NCBI GenBank assembly: GCA_030587405.1
Contig: JAUQZD010000046.1
Coordinates: 44,586 to 108,585, forward strand
Direction of reading: 5' to 3'
Length of the DNA: 64,000 bases
DNA from: Candidatus Freyrarchaeum guaymasense
GTDB taxonomy: Archaea > Asgardarchaeota > Jordarchaeia > Jordarchaeales > Freyrarchaeaceae
The notes under the pieces are model-generated. The model was not told the origin of the DNA, did not search any database, and saw only the letters and a list, made by a program, of their open reading frames with translations. This document shows positions 50,654-59,547 of this stretch, one piece after another. Each line of letters begins with the position of its first letter. Position 1 is the first letter of the stretch. The translations under genes and the position numbers were made by a program.

Positions 50654-51367
50654 TCATTGTTTTGTTTCCTTCCGTCTAAGTGTTTCTACCTGTTTGGCTG
50701 GGGCTCCTGCCCATAACGTGTAGGGGGGTATTTTGGTGTCCATTGGTACTAGGGAGTGGGCTGCGACGACCGCTCCTTCACCGATTTCAACTCCTGGGAA
50801 AATAGTTGACCTTACACCTATCAGGGCGCCACGTCCGATCTTCACCTTTTTAAGGTATAGCTTTCCGTCTCTTGAAAGATGTGACACTATAAAGGAGCGG
50901 CCGCCGGCCACCGCACCATCTTCCATTTCCACTAGGTACGGGTCTGTTACGTCATCTAGTGATATGCCTTTCCCGAGCTTTGCCCCGAGGAGGCGGAGGA
51001 GGGGGGGTCTGAGAGCTGTCTGGCCAAGTGGTGGATCCCCGACGAAGTACTTAACTGCGTCCACTAGTGATATGTTTATCAGCCAGTTTCTAATGTTTTC
51101 GTCTTCGAATCCGGGGCCGTGGAGCCCTTCCTTAACCGGTCTCAACTGTGCTCTCGCCAGTGCTAGGAAGAAGAGCTTGAAGCACCATTTAGCCACTATG
51201 TAGTAGAGTGGAGCTAGCCCTACCACTATGATGAATGGTAGATGTAGAAGGTAGACTACGGCGTAGTATGTTAAAACTGCTGTTAGGATTGAGGGGAGGA
51301 GAGATGCTAAACCGGCTAGGAGAATGTTCAAAGCCAGCCTTAAAAGCAACCTAGGTGGATTGCTCAA
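50654..51367 (-). CDS. Membrane-attached hexapeptide (left-handed beta-helix) acyltransferase
   Basis: A 237-residue protein. Two hydrophobic helices at the N-terminus (residues about 10-65) anchor it; from about 125 onward hexapeptide repeats appear (GAKLGKGISLDDV, VKIGRGALIGVRSTIFPGVEIGEGAVVAAHSLV, then PPYTLWAGAPAKQV), the left-handed beta-helix of O-acyltransferases. It likely acetylates a sugar or lipid at the membrane. It lies 36 nt upstream of the MBL gene on the same strand and may head that operon. Confidence 0.8.
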   Translation of the reverse strand: MSNPPRLLLRLALNILLAGLASLLPSILTAVLTYYAVVYLLHLPFIIVVGLAPLYYIVAKWCFKLFFLALARAQLRPVKEGLHGPGFEDENIRNWLINISLVDAVKYFVGDPPLGQTALRPPLLRLLGAKLGKGISLDDVTDPYLVEMEDGAVAGGRSFIVSHLSRDGKLYLKKVKIGRGALIGVRSTIFPGVEIGEGAVVAAHSLVPMDTKIPPYTLWAGAPAKQVETLRRKETKQ

Positions 51368-51573
51368 GGGGACACCTCCCTAGGGGGATACGTTGTTCCT
51401 CGAGGAGGGTATGAGATAGAGAAGTGGTGCAGGATAAAAACGTTTGGGTTTCGGTGAAAACTAGGTGAAGGGGATGGTAGCTTACCTTTTTAAAGGCGAG
51501 GTCAAACGGTTATTGAAACTTTTAAGGAAGCTGAAAAATGGTTTATAAAGCCGTGTCTAAATGGTGGATGGTT

Positions 51574-51948
51574 TTAGGTCTTTTCGATTCCTGGGCAGAG
51601 TTTGCAGTCTTCAGGAACGTTGTCTAATTGCCTATGAAGGTTGCATAGGACTTCTCTCTTCCTCAGCTCTAAGCATAACTTACACGTTTCTCTATAGACG
51701 TCGATGGGTGAGGATGTCGAGGCAATCTTCTCTGCTGCTTTTTGAATTAACTCGTTAAAAGTTGGTTCGTTGAACTCGATTTTTCTACCACGCTTCCCTT
51801 TCATGTACTGGGAGACCGCTGCTTCCGAGAGACCCAGTCTCTCAGAGATTTCCTTTTGGGAAAAGCCGAGCTTTGCAAGCTCCTTTGCTAGGGCAGACCT
51901 GATGCTAGGAAGAAAGTACCATATTACGATTTCACAGGGAAGTTTCAA
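51574..51948 (-). CDS. XRE-like helix-turn-helix regulator with cysteine pairs
   Basis: A 124-residue protein of an archaeal regulator family (COG2522-like). The start MKLPCEIVIWYFLPSIRSALAKEL is conserved, and the HTH GFSQKEISERLGLSEAAVSQYMKGKRG lies at about 28-53. The C-terminal third has CKLC, LC and CKLC motifs (about 89-118) suggesting metal or cluster binding. It is monocistronic, with AT-rich flanks (51368-51573 and 51949-52184) that show no other gene. Its target is unknown. Confidence 0.82.
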   Translation of the reverse strand: MKLPCEIVIWYFLPSIRSALAKELAKLGFSQKEISERLGLSEAAVSQYMKGKRGRKIEFNEPTFNELIQKAAEKIASTSSPIDVYRETCKLCLELRKREVLCNLHRQLDNVPEDCKLCPGIEKT

Positions 51949-52184
51949 GGTATCCCCCTCACCAAGCCACTTAACATTAGTTAACTTCCTGATAACAATT
52001 GGAGATTGTTAGTATTTAAGTGATACCGTAGATTCATGAAGGGAAACCGGTGTTTAACCTTCAAGATTCGCTAGGTGATGGATGGTTGCTGTGGTTACGA
52101 GTTTTAGAGGGATGCTTCCGAGCTGAAGGAAAATTTTAAATTTGGCTGTGTTAGGAGGGGTGTGACTGGTTAAGGGGGATTGTA

Positions 52185-53636
52185 GTGCCTGGGGAGATTA
52201 CCTTTAAGTTTAGAGTGAAAGTTTACGTTGAGGTTGGGTTCTGGGATCTTATAGCTGTTAGCTTGGTGCTGCTCTTCACTCTAGGTTTATGGGTTATTGG
52301 TCCACCGTTGGCTCTAGACGACTTCTACCACTTGTCTGTGGCGCGTGTCATATGCCAGTTCGGCTTCACGCCTACTTGGGACTGGTGGGAGTATGCGCCA
52401 TTTGGGAGGCCACACCTCTACCCTCCTTTGCTACATGTTTTCCTAGCGTTTTTGACTTCTATTTTTCATGGAGACTTGTTCTTGGCTGCGAGGGCTGTGA
52501 AGGTTCTCTGCTACCCCTTCCTAGCATTCTGCTTCTGGCTTTCTGCTAGAGGGTTCATTGGAAAGTATGCTTTATGCTCTCTAGTAGTGCTCCTATGTTC
52601 GACCAGCCTTTTCCTCATGGGGTGCATGATTATGCCTGCTACGCTGGTGCTGGCTTTAACATGCCTACTCTTCCATGCTTTCAGGAAGAGAAAACTTTGG
52701 CTGTCTACCATTCTAATGGCAGCGTGTTTCTGGCTGCACTTGGCGATGCCCTTCCTGACTGTTTTAGCACTTCTGCCTCAAAGCATCCTTGAGGGAGATG
52801 TTAAATTCTACTTGAAGATGACGGCTACGTCGCTTTCCACGTACGTTCCCTGGATGATTCACGTGCTAAACCACTTCAGCTGGCTTCACAGTACCAACAT
52901 GCCGTTAGAGTTATACGTTCCAGTCTTAGCCTGGGCTTTAGGATTCCCATCCTTAGTTAAAGAGTTCAAGTGTAAGGGAGAAACCGTTTATGGCTTTTAC
53001 CTTCTCGCGTTAACCCCTCTCCTAGCTTCCTACGGCCACAGGTTCTGGGTTTACGCTTTGATACCAATTTCATTCTACGTTGGCGTAACGTTTAAATGGC
53101 TTAACCAAATGGGAAGGACGAGGAAAATTGGGGTCATACTTTTAGTGTTGCTCGCCGCCACGTCGTTCACCTGGACGCCGACTATCGGTAAACCTGCAAC
53201 GCTGCCAGACGGGAGAGTCCTCAACGCAGGGTTTAGCCTTTTCCAGCCCACACCCCTCATGCTTATAGCCACCTGGCCGCAGGAGAGGAGGGGATTATTA
53301 ACTCGGGATAGCATGGAAATGTGGATGGCATCCCTCTGGATTGTAGGGAACGTTCCACCCTGGCAGCCTGTCTGCGTCTTAGGGTGGATGAGCATGGTTG
53401 AAGGAGACATGATTACTGCTTTCTCGGGGAGGCCGACAACCAGTGGCATGTGGCTGGAGGTCATGAAGCCTGAACTCGCACTCCTAGTACACGGTTACGT
53501 TGCAGACCATGGTGTGGTTTACGTGGTGAACGCCGGCTTGAAGCCTCCACCAGGCCTTAAACCAGCCCTGAAGCTTAACACCGTTACGATCTACGTGAGA
53601 GAAAACGCGTGGCAGTCACAGGATGGTAGAGTTTAG
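52185..53636 (+). CDS. Multi-spanning membrane protein, GT-C glycosyltransferase-like
   Basis: A 483-residue protein with about nine or ten hydrophobic helices. After the first helix it has LALDDFYHLSVARVI (residues about 46-60), an acidic pair in the first extracytoplasmic loop as in GT-C/ArnT/PMT enzymes, and GRPHLYPPLLHVFLAF, typical of that fold. The last 100 residues form a soluble domain. It may use a lipid-linked sugar for glycan or lipid modification. It starts GTG after a GGGGG stretch and is followed 72 nt later by the third acyl-CoA synthetase gene. The donor and acceptor are unknown. Confidence 0.65.
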   Translation: MPGEITFKFRVKVYVEVGFWDLIAVSLVLLFTLGLWVIGPPLALDDFYHLSVARVICQFGFTPTWDWWEYAPFGRPHLYPPLLHVFLAFLTSIFHGDLFLAARAVKVLCYPFLAFCFWLSARGFIGKYALCSLVVLLCSTSLFLMGCMIMPATLVLALTCLLFHAFRKRKLWLSTILMAACFWLHLAMPFLTVLALLPQSILEGDVKFYLKMTATSLSTYVPWMIHVLNHFSWLHSTNMPLELYVPVLAWALGFPSLVKEFKCKGETVYGFYLLALTPLLASYGHRFWVYALIPISFYVGVTFKWLNQMGRTRKIGVILLVLLAATSFTWTPTIGKPATLPDGRVLNAGFSLFQPTPLMLIATWPQERRGLLTRDSMEMWMASLWIVGNVPPWQPVCVLGWMSMVEGDMITAFSGRPTTSGMWLEVMKPELALLVHGYVADHGVVYVVNAGLKPPPGLKPALKLNTVTIYVRENAWQSQDGRV

Positions 53637-53708
53637 GAACTGTTTTATATACCACATGGCACCCTATTATCCCCAGATTAGTCTTCGTGTTCCCAGAGGA
53701 GGAGATTC

Positions 53709-55187
53709 TTGTTGGATTCTGAGATCAGAGATCTTACACCGGTCTTCGAGCCGCGTTCCCTAGCTATGATAGGGGCTTCTAATAACCCCATGAAATGGGG
53801 ATGCATTATCTTAATGAACATACTCGGATACGGATTTCAAGGAAAAATATATCCTATTAACCCCCACGAAGAAAAAATCCTTGGGATAAGAGCCTACCCT
53901 GATATTAGGAGAGTAGAAGAGGAAGTCGACTTGGCTGTGATAGCCAGGCCTGCGGAGGCAACCCTCCAGCACATCGAGGAGTGCGTTGAGGCGGGCGTGA
54001 AGGCGGCAATAGTCATCGCCGGCGGATTCAGGGAAACAGGGGAGGAAGGGAGGAAGCTAGAGGAAAAAATCGTTAAAATAGCGAGGCGAGGGGGGCTACT
54101 TCTTGTCGGGCCGAACACCATGGGCGTTTACAGCGCACCCGTCAACCTCCGCGCCCTCATGCCGCCTGTCTCCCCTGTTAAGGGGGAGGTCGCCCTTGTA
54201 AGTCAAAGTGGGAACATCGGGACAAACCTTCTGGGCTTTGGCTCAACGGTTGGGGTTGGATTTGACAAGTTTGTTAGCAGCGGCAATGAGGCGGACATTG
54301 AATGTTACGAGTATATCGCCTACTTTGGAGCAGACCCTAAGGTGAAGGTTATCTTGGCGTACCTTGAAGGAATCAGGAGTGGAAGGAGGTTCATGAGGGT
54401 TGCCGAGGAGGTCTCTGAGAGGAAGCCGTTAATAGTTTACAAGGCGGGGAGGACGCGGGCGGGAGTCAGGGCTGCTAGGTCGCATAGTGGAGCATTAATC
54501 GGCTCGAACGAGGTGGTCAGGGCTGTCTTCAGGCAGACAGGGATCATAGAGGCTTCTACTGTTAACGAGATGCTGGATTTAGCTAAGACTTTTGTGAGGA
54601 TGCCGCTGCCAAATGGGAGAAGGGTTGGGATACTGACTTGGGGTGGGGGGTACGGCGTCGTCGCCTCAGACGCGTTTGAGGAAGCAGGGCTGGAGGTGAC
54701 GTCGCTAACCGAGGATTCACTAAGGGAGCTTGACAAGATTTTACCTCCCTACTGGAGCAGAGGGAACCCCGTGGATCTGGTTGGAACCTTTGATAGGCAG
54801 ATCCAGCCTCCATGCCTGGACATAATAGCTAGAGACAAGAACACGGATATCGTCGTTGCCTTAGGCTTCATAGTTGGAAGCGGAGCGTTCGCCGGGTCCT
54901 ACAGGAGCGCTCCTTGGAGGAAGGAGGAGGAGGGCGAGATAGTTAAGTCGTGGCTTAGCAAAGCCGACGAGGAGAGCATGAATGTACTTGTTGAGATGGT
55001 TAGGAAGCATGGCAAACCCGTGGTAGCCGTCACGCTCACAACAGATATGGATGTTGTCCGTAGGGCGGCGGAGAAGGGAGCGATCGTTTATCCTACGATA
55101 GAAACAGCCGCAAGCGTACTTTCAAAGATGGTTCGGTACGTTGAGTACTTGAGGAAGCGCAGTAAGTTGAGGAGGGTGGAGGACTGA
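53709..55187 (+). CDS. Acyl-CoA synthetase (NDP-forming), alpha subunit, paralogue 3
   Basis: A 492-residue paralogue: CoA-binding domain (LAMIGASNNPMKWG near residue 18, GPNTMGVYS near 136), ligase-like domain (LVSQSGNIGTNLLGFGS) and phosphohistidine motif RSHSGALIGS near 258. It is the longest of the three paralogues, with an insertion in the second ligase-like domain. The start is TTG after GAGGAGAT. No ATP-grasp partner is adjacent. It is convergent with the PAP2 gene. It should form acyl-CoA from an organic acid or generate ATP in reverse. Confidence 0.88.
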   Translation: MLDSEIRDLTPVFEPRSLAMIGASNNPMKWGCIILMNILGYGFQGKIYPINPHEEKILGIRAYPDIRRVEEEVDLAVIARPAEATLQHIEECVEAGVKAAIVIAGGFRETGEEGRKLEEKIVKIARRGGLLLVGPNTMGVYSAPVNLRALMPPVSPVKGEVALVSQSGNIGTNLLGFGSTVGVGFDKFVSSGNEADIECYEYIAYFGADPKVKVILAYLEGIRSGRRFMRVAEEVSERKPLIVYKAGRTRAGVRAARSHSGALIGSNEVVRAVFRQTGIIEASTVNEMLDLAKTFVRMPLPNGRRVGILTWGGGYGVVASDAFEEAGLEVTSLTEDSLRELDKILPPYWSRGNPVDLVGTFDRQIQPPCLDIIARDKNTDIVVALGFIVGSGAFAGSYRSAPWRKEEEGEIVKSWLSKADEESMNVLVEMVRKHGKPVVAVTLTTDMDVVRRAAEKGAIVYPTIETAASVLSKMVRYVEYLRKRSKLRRVED

Positions 55188-55232
55188 CGGAAGCATCGGG
55201 CGAACGGTCTGGAAGGGAGAAAAAGGGGAGAG

Positions 55233-56324
55233 TTATAGGGAGGCCTCCTTGAAGATGAACGGTGCGATTAGGCTGATCCAGAGCCCTACCACAACGTATA
55301 GTGGAAACTGGAGTATGCTGATGAATGGACCTATGTAAGGTTCTAGCATGAAGTTTACTATGACGCTTGCCCACGGCGAAAGCTGGCTGGGGAGGATGAA
55401 GAACTTCACCAAAAGCTCTAAAATGTCGAAAACGGCGTAGATCCCCGATGATACTTTTTTTGCTGCTAGGGCGAGTATCATGAGGATTATGCTTCCTGTC
55501 GCAAGCCTTGTGATGGCGTTCTTTAAGCTGCCAGCCTTTCCGAGTTTGATGGTTTCGTGTTCGAATACGGCTCCCACGAAGAAGCCTGTAAAGAAGCCTC
55601 CAGCGTACCACCCAATCCTCCAACTGTAAGGGGTAAGGGCTCCGACGAGTACGCCTACGACCACCACTATGACACATTTGTACACCATGCTTTCCGGAAG
55701 AAAGGAGGCGATCTTGCTCCATGCTCTTTCAGCTAAAAGGGCGTAGACTGCGAATATTGCAAAGCCCACTAGGCTGCCAGCTATTACGTCAGTGGGCCAA
55801 TGGACGCCAAGGTACACTCTGCTCAGCGACACGAGAAAGGTCAAGAGTAACGCTGCAGAGTAAACGGCGACGCAGCCTTCCTTAAGCCTGAACCCTCTGG
55901 CCTCCGGTGCTTCAGGCGGATTAACCTCTGTGGAGGATCGCTTTAGGTGTGAGCATACAAGATGAGCCGTGTAAAAGCTGCTGGTTGATGCCAGCTGCGC
56001 ATGGCCGCTCGGCATGGATGGACCTGAGGCGTCGTAGAAAACAAATGCCTCGAACCTTGTTGGCCTAAGCCTGTAGATTGCATATTTTAACCACAAGTTC
56101 ACCATTGCCTCGATTAGTATTAAGGCCCCGAGAAGGAGGCTTTCCCGCTTGTAGCCGAGCCAGAAGAACACGGATACGACCAGTATCCAGATGGTTTCGG
56201 TGCCGAACTGTGTTATCACCCACATTACTCCGTCGAGTACCGAGGGGAACTTGAAGAGCCCCCAAGGAGTCCACGTCACCCCTTGAATCCACTGCAGGAC
56301 ACCCAGATCCCACCAGTAACTCAT
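55233..56324 (-). CDS. PAP2-family membrane phosphatase
   Basis: A 363-residue integral membrane phosphatase. The three PAP2 motifs are intact: KYAIYRLRP (near 69), PSGH (near 88) and SRVYLGVHWPTD (near 150). The family dephosphorylates lipid phosphates or polyprenyl diphosphates. The C-terminal 180 residues add more membrane helices beyond the core. The frame is open to 56525, but that part overlaps the broken cupin gene and lacks hydrophobic order, so I start at the ATG at 56324. It lies downstream of the cupin remnant on the same strand. Confidence 0.82.
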   Translation of the reverse strand: MSYWWDLGVLQWIQGVTWTPWGLFKFPSVLDGVMWVITQFGTETIWILVVSVFFWLGYKRESLLLGALILIEAMVNLWLKYAIYRLRPTRFEAFVFYDASGPSMPSGHAQLASTSSFYTAHLVCSHLKRSSTEVNPPEAPEARGFRLKEGCVAVYSAALLLTFLVSLSRVYLGVHWPTDVIAGSLVGFAIFAVYALLAERAWSKIASFLPESMVYKCVIVVVVGVLVGALTPYSWRIGWYAGGFFTGFFVGAVFEHETIKLGKAGSLKNAITRLATGSIILMILALAAKKVSSGIYAVFDILELLVKFFILPSQLSPWASVIVNFMLEPYIGPFISILQFPLYVVVGLWISLIAPFIFKEASL

Positions 56325-56409
56325 TTTAAAGCACCAGCAGGAAAATCCTCCTATCACCAATTTAAAAGTTAGGGGAAAGTTTAAAGCAAATATAGATGCT
56401 GCTTGAGCG

Positions 56410-56767
56410 CTATTGCCCAAGTACTTTTGTGGGTTGAGTTTGCCTTGGAGTTTTGACAACGAGAAAACGTAGCACCTTGTCGCTCTCGTTGCACCAACAA
56501 TGCGGTATTTTAGCTGGGCTTTCAATAAGCGTGTCGGGCCCTACTTCCTCTCTTTCACCGCCGATCTCAATGATCCCTTCCCCTCAGAACCAGAACGTAG
56601 AAGAAAACGTCTACTGGGGTTGCGTGCTTCTTCAGCTTCTCTCCAAGATTTAATGTTATATGAATCACTTCCACATGCTCTATGCTATGTATTTTTCTTG
56701 CATCGACGCCATGAGAGTTTGGTACGGTGTCGGCCTCGTCAACCTTTACTATCTTCACGCTGGACAC
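56410..56767 (-). pseudogene. Cupin-domain protein broken by one frameshift
   Basis: The first frame (GTG at 56767) encodes VKIVKVDEADTVPNSHGV and LKKHATPVDVFFYVL, the first half of a small cupin. About 60 codons in, the frame changes near a tandem GTTCTG and a GGGG run at about 56580. The other frame then encodes GIIEIGGEREEVGPDTLIES and PAKIPHCWCN, the second half with its metal histidine. Combined length is about 119 residues, normal for this family. It follows the DUF4405 gene with 1 nt between, so it was part of that operon. A sequencing error would explain it equally well. Confidence 0.7.
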
Positions 56768-56768
56768 T

Positions 56769-57038
56769 CTAAGCGCTTCTCCTAAGCGACTTCACCTCGT
56801 TAAGCAGCATCCTGTAGTTAAGCATTAAGTGCACCGCAGCTAGGAAGCTTAACAGGAAGCTGGTGACCGTGTGAAGCAGCTCTGGCGGATACTTGCCGAA
56901 GGGAAGAAAGGCGCGGCCGAATTCTTTGACCAAACCGCTGACGGGAGATAGCCAAAGGAGGATGCCCGTTACCAAGACGGGGACCGATAGGGCCAGCATC
57001 AGCAGCGACACGACCCCCCTAAGCCTGACTACATTCAT
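56769..57038 (-). CDS. DUF4405-like membrane protein (cytochrome b-type fold)
   Basis: An 89-residue protein with two clear membrane helices (residues about 7-30 and 54-73). Histidines in LLHTVTSFLL and VHLMLNYR sit one turn from the membrane faces, as in DUF4405 proteins thought to bind haem. It may carry electrons across the membrane, but the family is not characterised. It lies directly upstream of the broken cupin gene and was probably co-transcribed with it. Confidence 0.65.
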   Translation of the reverse strand: MNVVRLRGVVSLLMLALSVPVLVTGILLWLSPVSGLVKEFGRAFLPFGKYPPELLHTVTSFLLSFLAAVHLMLNYRMLLNEVKSLRRSA

Positions 57039-57271
57039 CTTATCAGCCTCTATGCATTTGAGAAGGAGGGAAATGAGTTAGATATTAAAAGTTTGACATT
57101 GAACATTTATAAAAATCATGGAAACAGTTATTCTTACTGGGTTAAGTGGCGTGAAAAACTAATTTATTATAGGAGAAGGGAAGCAGCGTAGTGTGAGCTG
57201 TCACTGAGTAATGGTTTCCCCCTGATGGGTGCATGTTTAAGTGGCAGAGACGTGTACTGGGACGTGTTAAC

Positions 57272-58354
57272 ATGGATGTAGAGGAACGAATTGAACTCGT
57301 TAAAAGTTGTGCTGCAGAGATAGTGACGGAGGACGAGCTGAGGGAGCTGTTTGAGGTTAAGGGCAGCCTTGTGGCGTATGATGGGTTTGAGCCGTCAGGG
57401 CTGGCGCATCTTCCAGTTGCCGTTTACAGGCCTATTATACTTGACAGGCTCATGAGGGCGGGTATAAGGTTTAAGATTCTCCTAGCCGACAGTTTCGCCT
57501 GGATCAACAATAAGCTTGGAGGGGACCTCGAGAAGATCAGGGATACTGGGCGATACTTCATGGAGGTATGGAAGGCGGCGGGGGTGGACTTCAGCAAGGT
57601 GAAGGTGGTGTGGCACAAGGAGCACTTTGACGACCCCGAGTATTGGAAGAAAGTTATAGTAATAGCTAAGAACGTGACCGTGAACAGGGCTATGAGGGCG
57701 CTTACCATTGCAGGGAGGAAGGAGAGCGCTTCGAACCCGGCGGCCTTCCTCTTCTACCCTGTTATGCAGTGCGCTGACATATTTCAGCTTGAAGTGGACG
57801 TGTGTCAGTTAGGTATCGACCAGAGAAGGGTTAACATGCTTGCCAGGGAGGTTGCGCCTGTACTGGGGAGGAGGAAGCCCGTTGCCATACATCACCCTCT
57901 ACTCCTAGGGTTGAAGGGCAGCGTAAAAGGGCAGGGATTTGACGAAGATGCAAGGATAGATATGATGATAAGTTCTAAGATGAGTAAAAGTGTTCCCGAG
58001 TCGGCGATCTTCGTTCACGACTCGGAAGGGGAGATAAGGAGGAAGATACGGAAAGCTTTCTGCCCTGAGAGAGTTGCTGAAGGGAACCCTGTAATGGACA
58101 TAATGGAGAAGATAGTTTTCGGAAAGTACGAGGAGGTGACCGTTGAGCGAAGGGGGAAGGAGGCGCTGACGTTCACGTCGTACGCAGAGTTGAGGGAGGC
58201 GTATGCAGCGGGGCAAATCCACCCTTTAGACCTTAAAATGGCCACCGCCAGCTACCTGAACGAAATAATAAAGCCTATAAGGGAGCACTTTGAAAAGGAC
58301 AGGTACGCTAGGAAGCTGTATGAAAGGATAAAAGAAGTGGAGATTACAAGATAG
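57272..58354 (+). CDS. tyrS: Tyrosyl-tRNA synthetase
   Basis: A 360-residue class I synthetase of the archaeal type that charges tRNA-Tyr. The HIGH-like motif is PSGLAHL (near residue 41), the KMSKS motif is intact (near 230), and DSFAWINNKLGGDLEKI and MQCADIFQLEVDVCQLGIDQRR match the TyrRS active site (the second has the tyrosine-binding Q and D). The frame is open to 57233, but MDVEERIELVKS is the usual archaeal N-terminus, so I start at 57272. It stands alone, with an AT-rich upstream region. Confidence 0.95.
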   Translation: MDVEERIELVKSCAAEIVTEDELRELFEVKGSLVAYDGFEPSGLAHLPVAVYRPIILDRLMRAGIRFKILLADSFAWINNKLGGDLEKIRDTGRYFMEVWKAAGVDFSKVKVVWHKEHFDDPEYWKKVIVIAKNVTVNRAMRALTIAGRKESASNPAAFLFYPVMQCADIFQLEVDVCQLGIDQRRVNMLAREVAPVLGRRKPVAIHHPLLLGLKGSVKGQGFDEDARIDMMISSKMSKSVPESAIFVHDSEGEIRRKIRKAFCPERVAEGNPVMDIMEKIVFGKYEEVTVERRGKEALTFTSYAELREAYAAGQIHPLDLKMATASYLNEIIKPIREHFEKDRYARKLYERIKEVEITR

Positions 58355-58522
58355 CAGCCCATTTCTTAAACAGTACGGAACACTGGAATTGTCAACGTTT
58401 TCCTGTGCTCTGAGGTTGCACCTAGAAAAAGGAGGAATTATTTGTTGGGAAGGAGTACGTGTATTTGTGGCTGGTTAGGGAGGATAGCGAAACGGTTGAT
58501 GTGAGAGTGCGGGGTGGTTAAC

Positions 58523-59032
58523 GTGAAGGTTGACGTGGTTGAGGCTTACCGTCTGCTATACCCGAGACCTGTCGTTTTGGTTAGCTGCATGGACCCGCAG
58601 GGGAAACGTAATATTATCACGCTGTCCTGGTCTATGCCTACGAGTTTTAACCCTCCGATGGTAGCGGTGAGTATAGGCCTCCAGAGGGAGTCTTGCAGGA
58701 TGATAAAGGAGGCTGGAGAGTTCGTAGTTAACGTTCCCCCATCAAAGCTTGTTAGGGAGGTGCTCCTCTGTGGAACCATCTCGGGAAGGAACTTCGACAA
58801 GTTCTCGGAGGCAGGGTTAACCCCGGCTCCCGCTAGGAGAGTTAGGGCCCCCATAATAGAGGAGTGCATCGCGCACCTCGAGTGTAAAGTGGTGGATGTC
58901 GTCAGAACAGGAGATCATGCCTTGTTTGTGGGTGAAGTTCTAGAGGCTTACGCTGAAGAGAACTTTTCTAAGAGGAGAAGCGAGGTGCTACTTCACTTGG
59001 GGGGAGAAGAGTTTACGACCCCCGTAAAGTGA
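58523..59032 (+). CDS. Flavin reductase-like flavoprotein
   Basis: A 169-residue FMN-binding split-barrel protein of the flavin reductase-like family. Seen: RPVVLVSCMDPQGKRNIITLSWSMPTSFNPPMVAVSIG (residues about 13-50), the flavin-binding block, and FVVNVPPS. It reduces flavin or passes electrons between a flavin and NAD(P)H. The start at 58523 (GTG) follows GGGGTGG by 5 nt; the frame is open 9 nt further. Its stop overlaps the next frame by 4 nt, so the two genes are coupled. Confidence 0.82.
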   Translation: MKVDVVEAYRLLYPRPVVLVSCMDPQGKRNIITLSWSMPTSFNPPMVAVSIGLQRESCRMIKEAGEFVVNVPPSKLVREVLLCGTISGRNFDKFSEAGLTPAPARRVRAPIIEECIAHLECKVVDVVRTGDHALFVGEVLEAYAEENFSKRRSEVLLHLGGEEFTTPVK

Positions 59033-59046
59033 TTGGGAGGATGACG

Positions 59047-59475
59047 GTGAAAGTTTACTTTGCTGCGCCAATGCGCGGGGCGAGAACGGGATCCCATATT
59101 TACAGGTTGATATGCAGGTTTTTAGAGGAGCAAGGATGTACTATTATTACGCCGCACGTCCTCGAAGACGACTTTGAAAAAGTTGAGGGGTTCATGGACG
59201 ATGAGGAAATATTTAAAAGGGACGCGAGTCTCCTTGATGAGTGCGATGTTTTGGTGGCTGAGGTCTCTTCACCGTCTACAGGGGTTGGAGTTGAGATCGG
59301 TTTAGCGCGGTGCAAGGGGAAGCCTGTTCTCTGTCTATATCGGAAGGAGGAGAAGAGTAGGGTTTCAGCACTCATACTGGGAGACCCGGACATAATGAAA
59401 GTCGAGTACACGTTAGACAACTTTTATGAGGAACTGCGGGGGGCAATTGAAAGGTTAAAAACTAGGAAAAAATAA
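59047..59475 (+). CDS. Nucleoside 2-deoxyribosyltransferase-like protein
   Basis: A 142-residue protein of the nucleoside 2-deoxyribosyltransferase family (Rossmann-like). It begins KVYFAAPMRGA, has a catalytic-type DDEEIFKRDASLLDECDVLVAEVSSPSTGVGVEIG stretch (about 55-88) with the acidic residue before the SPSTG loop, and KPVLCLY. It cleaves or exchanges bases on deoxyribonucleosides or nucleotides, like DNPH1. The start at 59047 follows GGGAGG by 6 nt; an in-frame GTG at 59029 overlaps the flavin reductase stop. It is coupled to that gene. Confidence 0.82.
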   Translation: MKVYFAAPMRGARTGSHIYRLICRFLEEQGCTIITPHVLEDDFEKVEGFMDDEEIFKRDASLLDECDVLVAEVSSPSTGVGVEIGLARCKGKPVLCLYRKEEKSRVSALILGDPDIMKVEYTLDNFYEELRGAIERLKTRKK

Positions 59476-59547
59476 GTATGGTTAGAAGGAATTCACCATA
59501 AGACCTCGGGTGGAAAAGGAAGGCGTAGTGTTAATGAGGTGCGCTTA

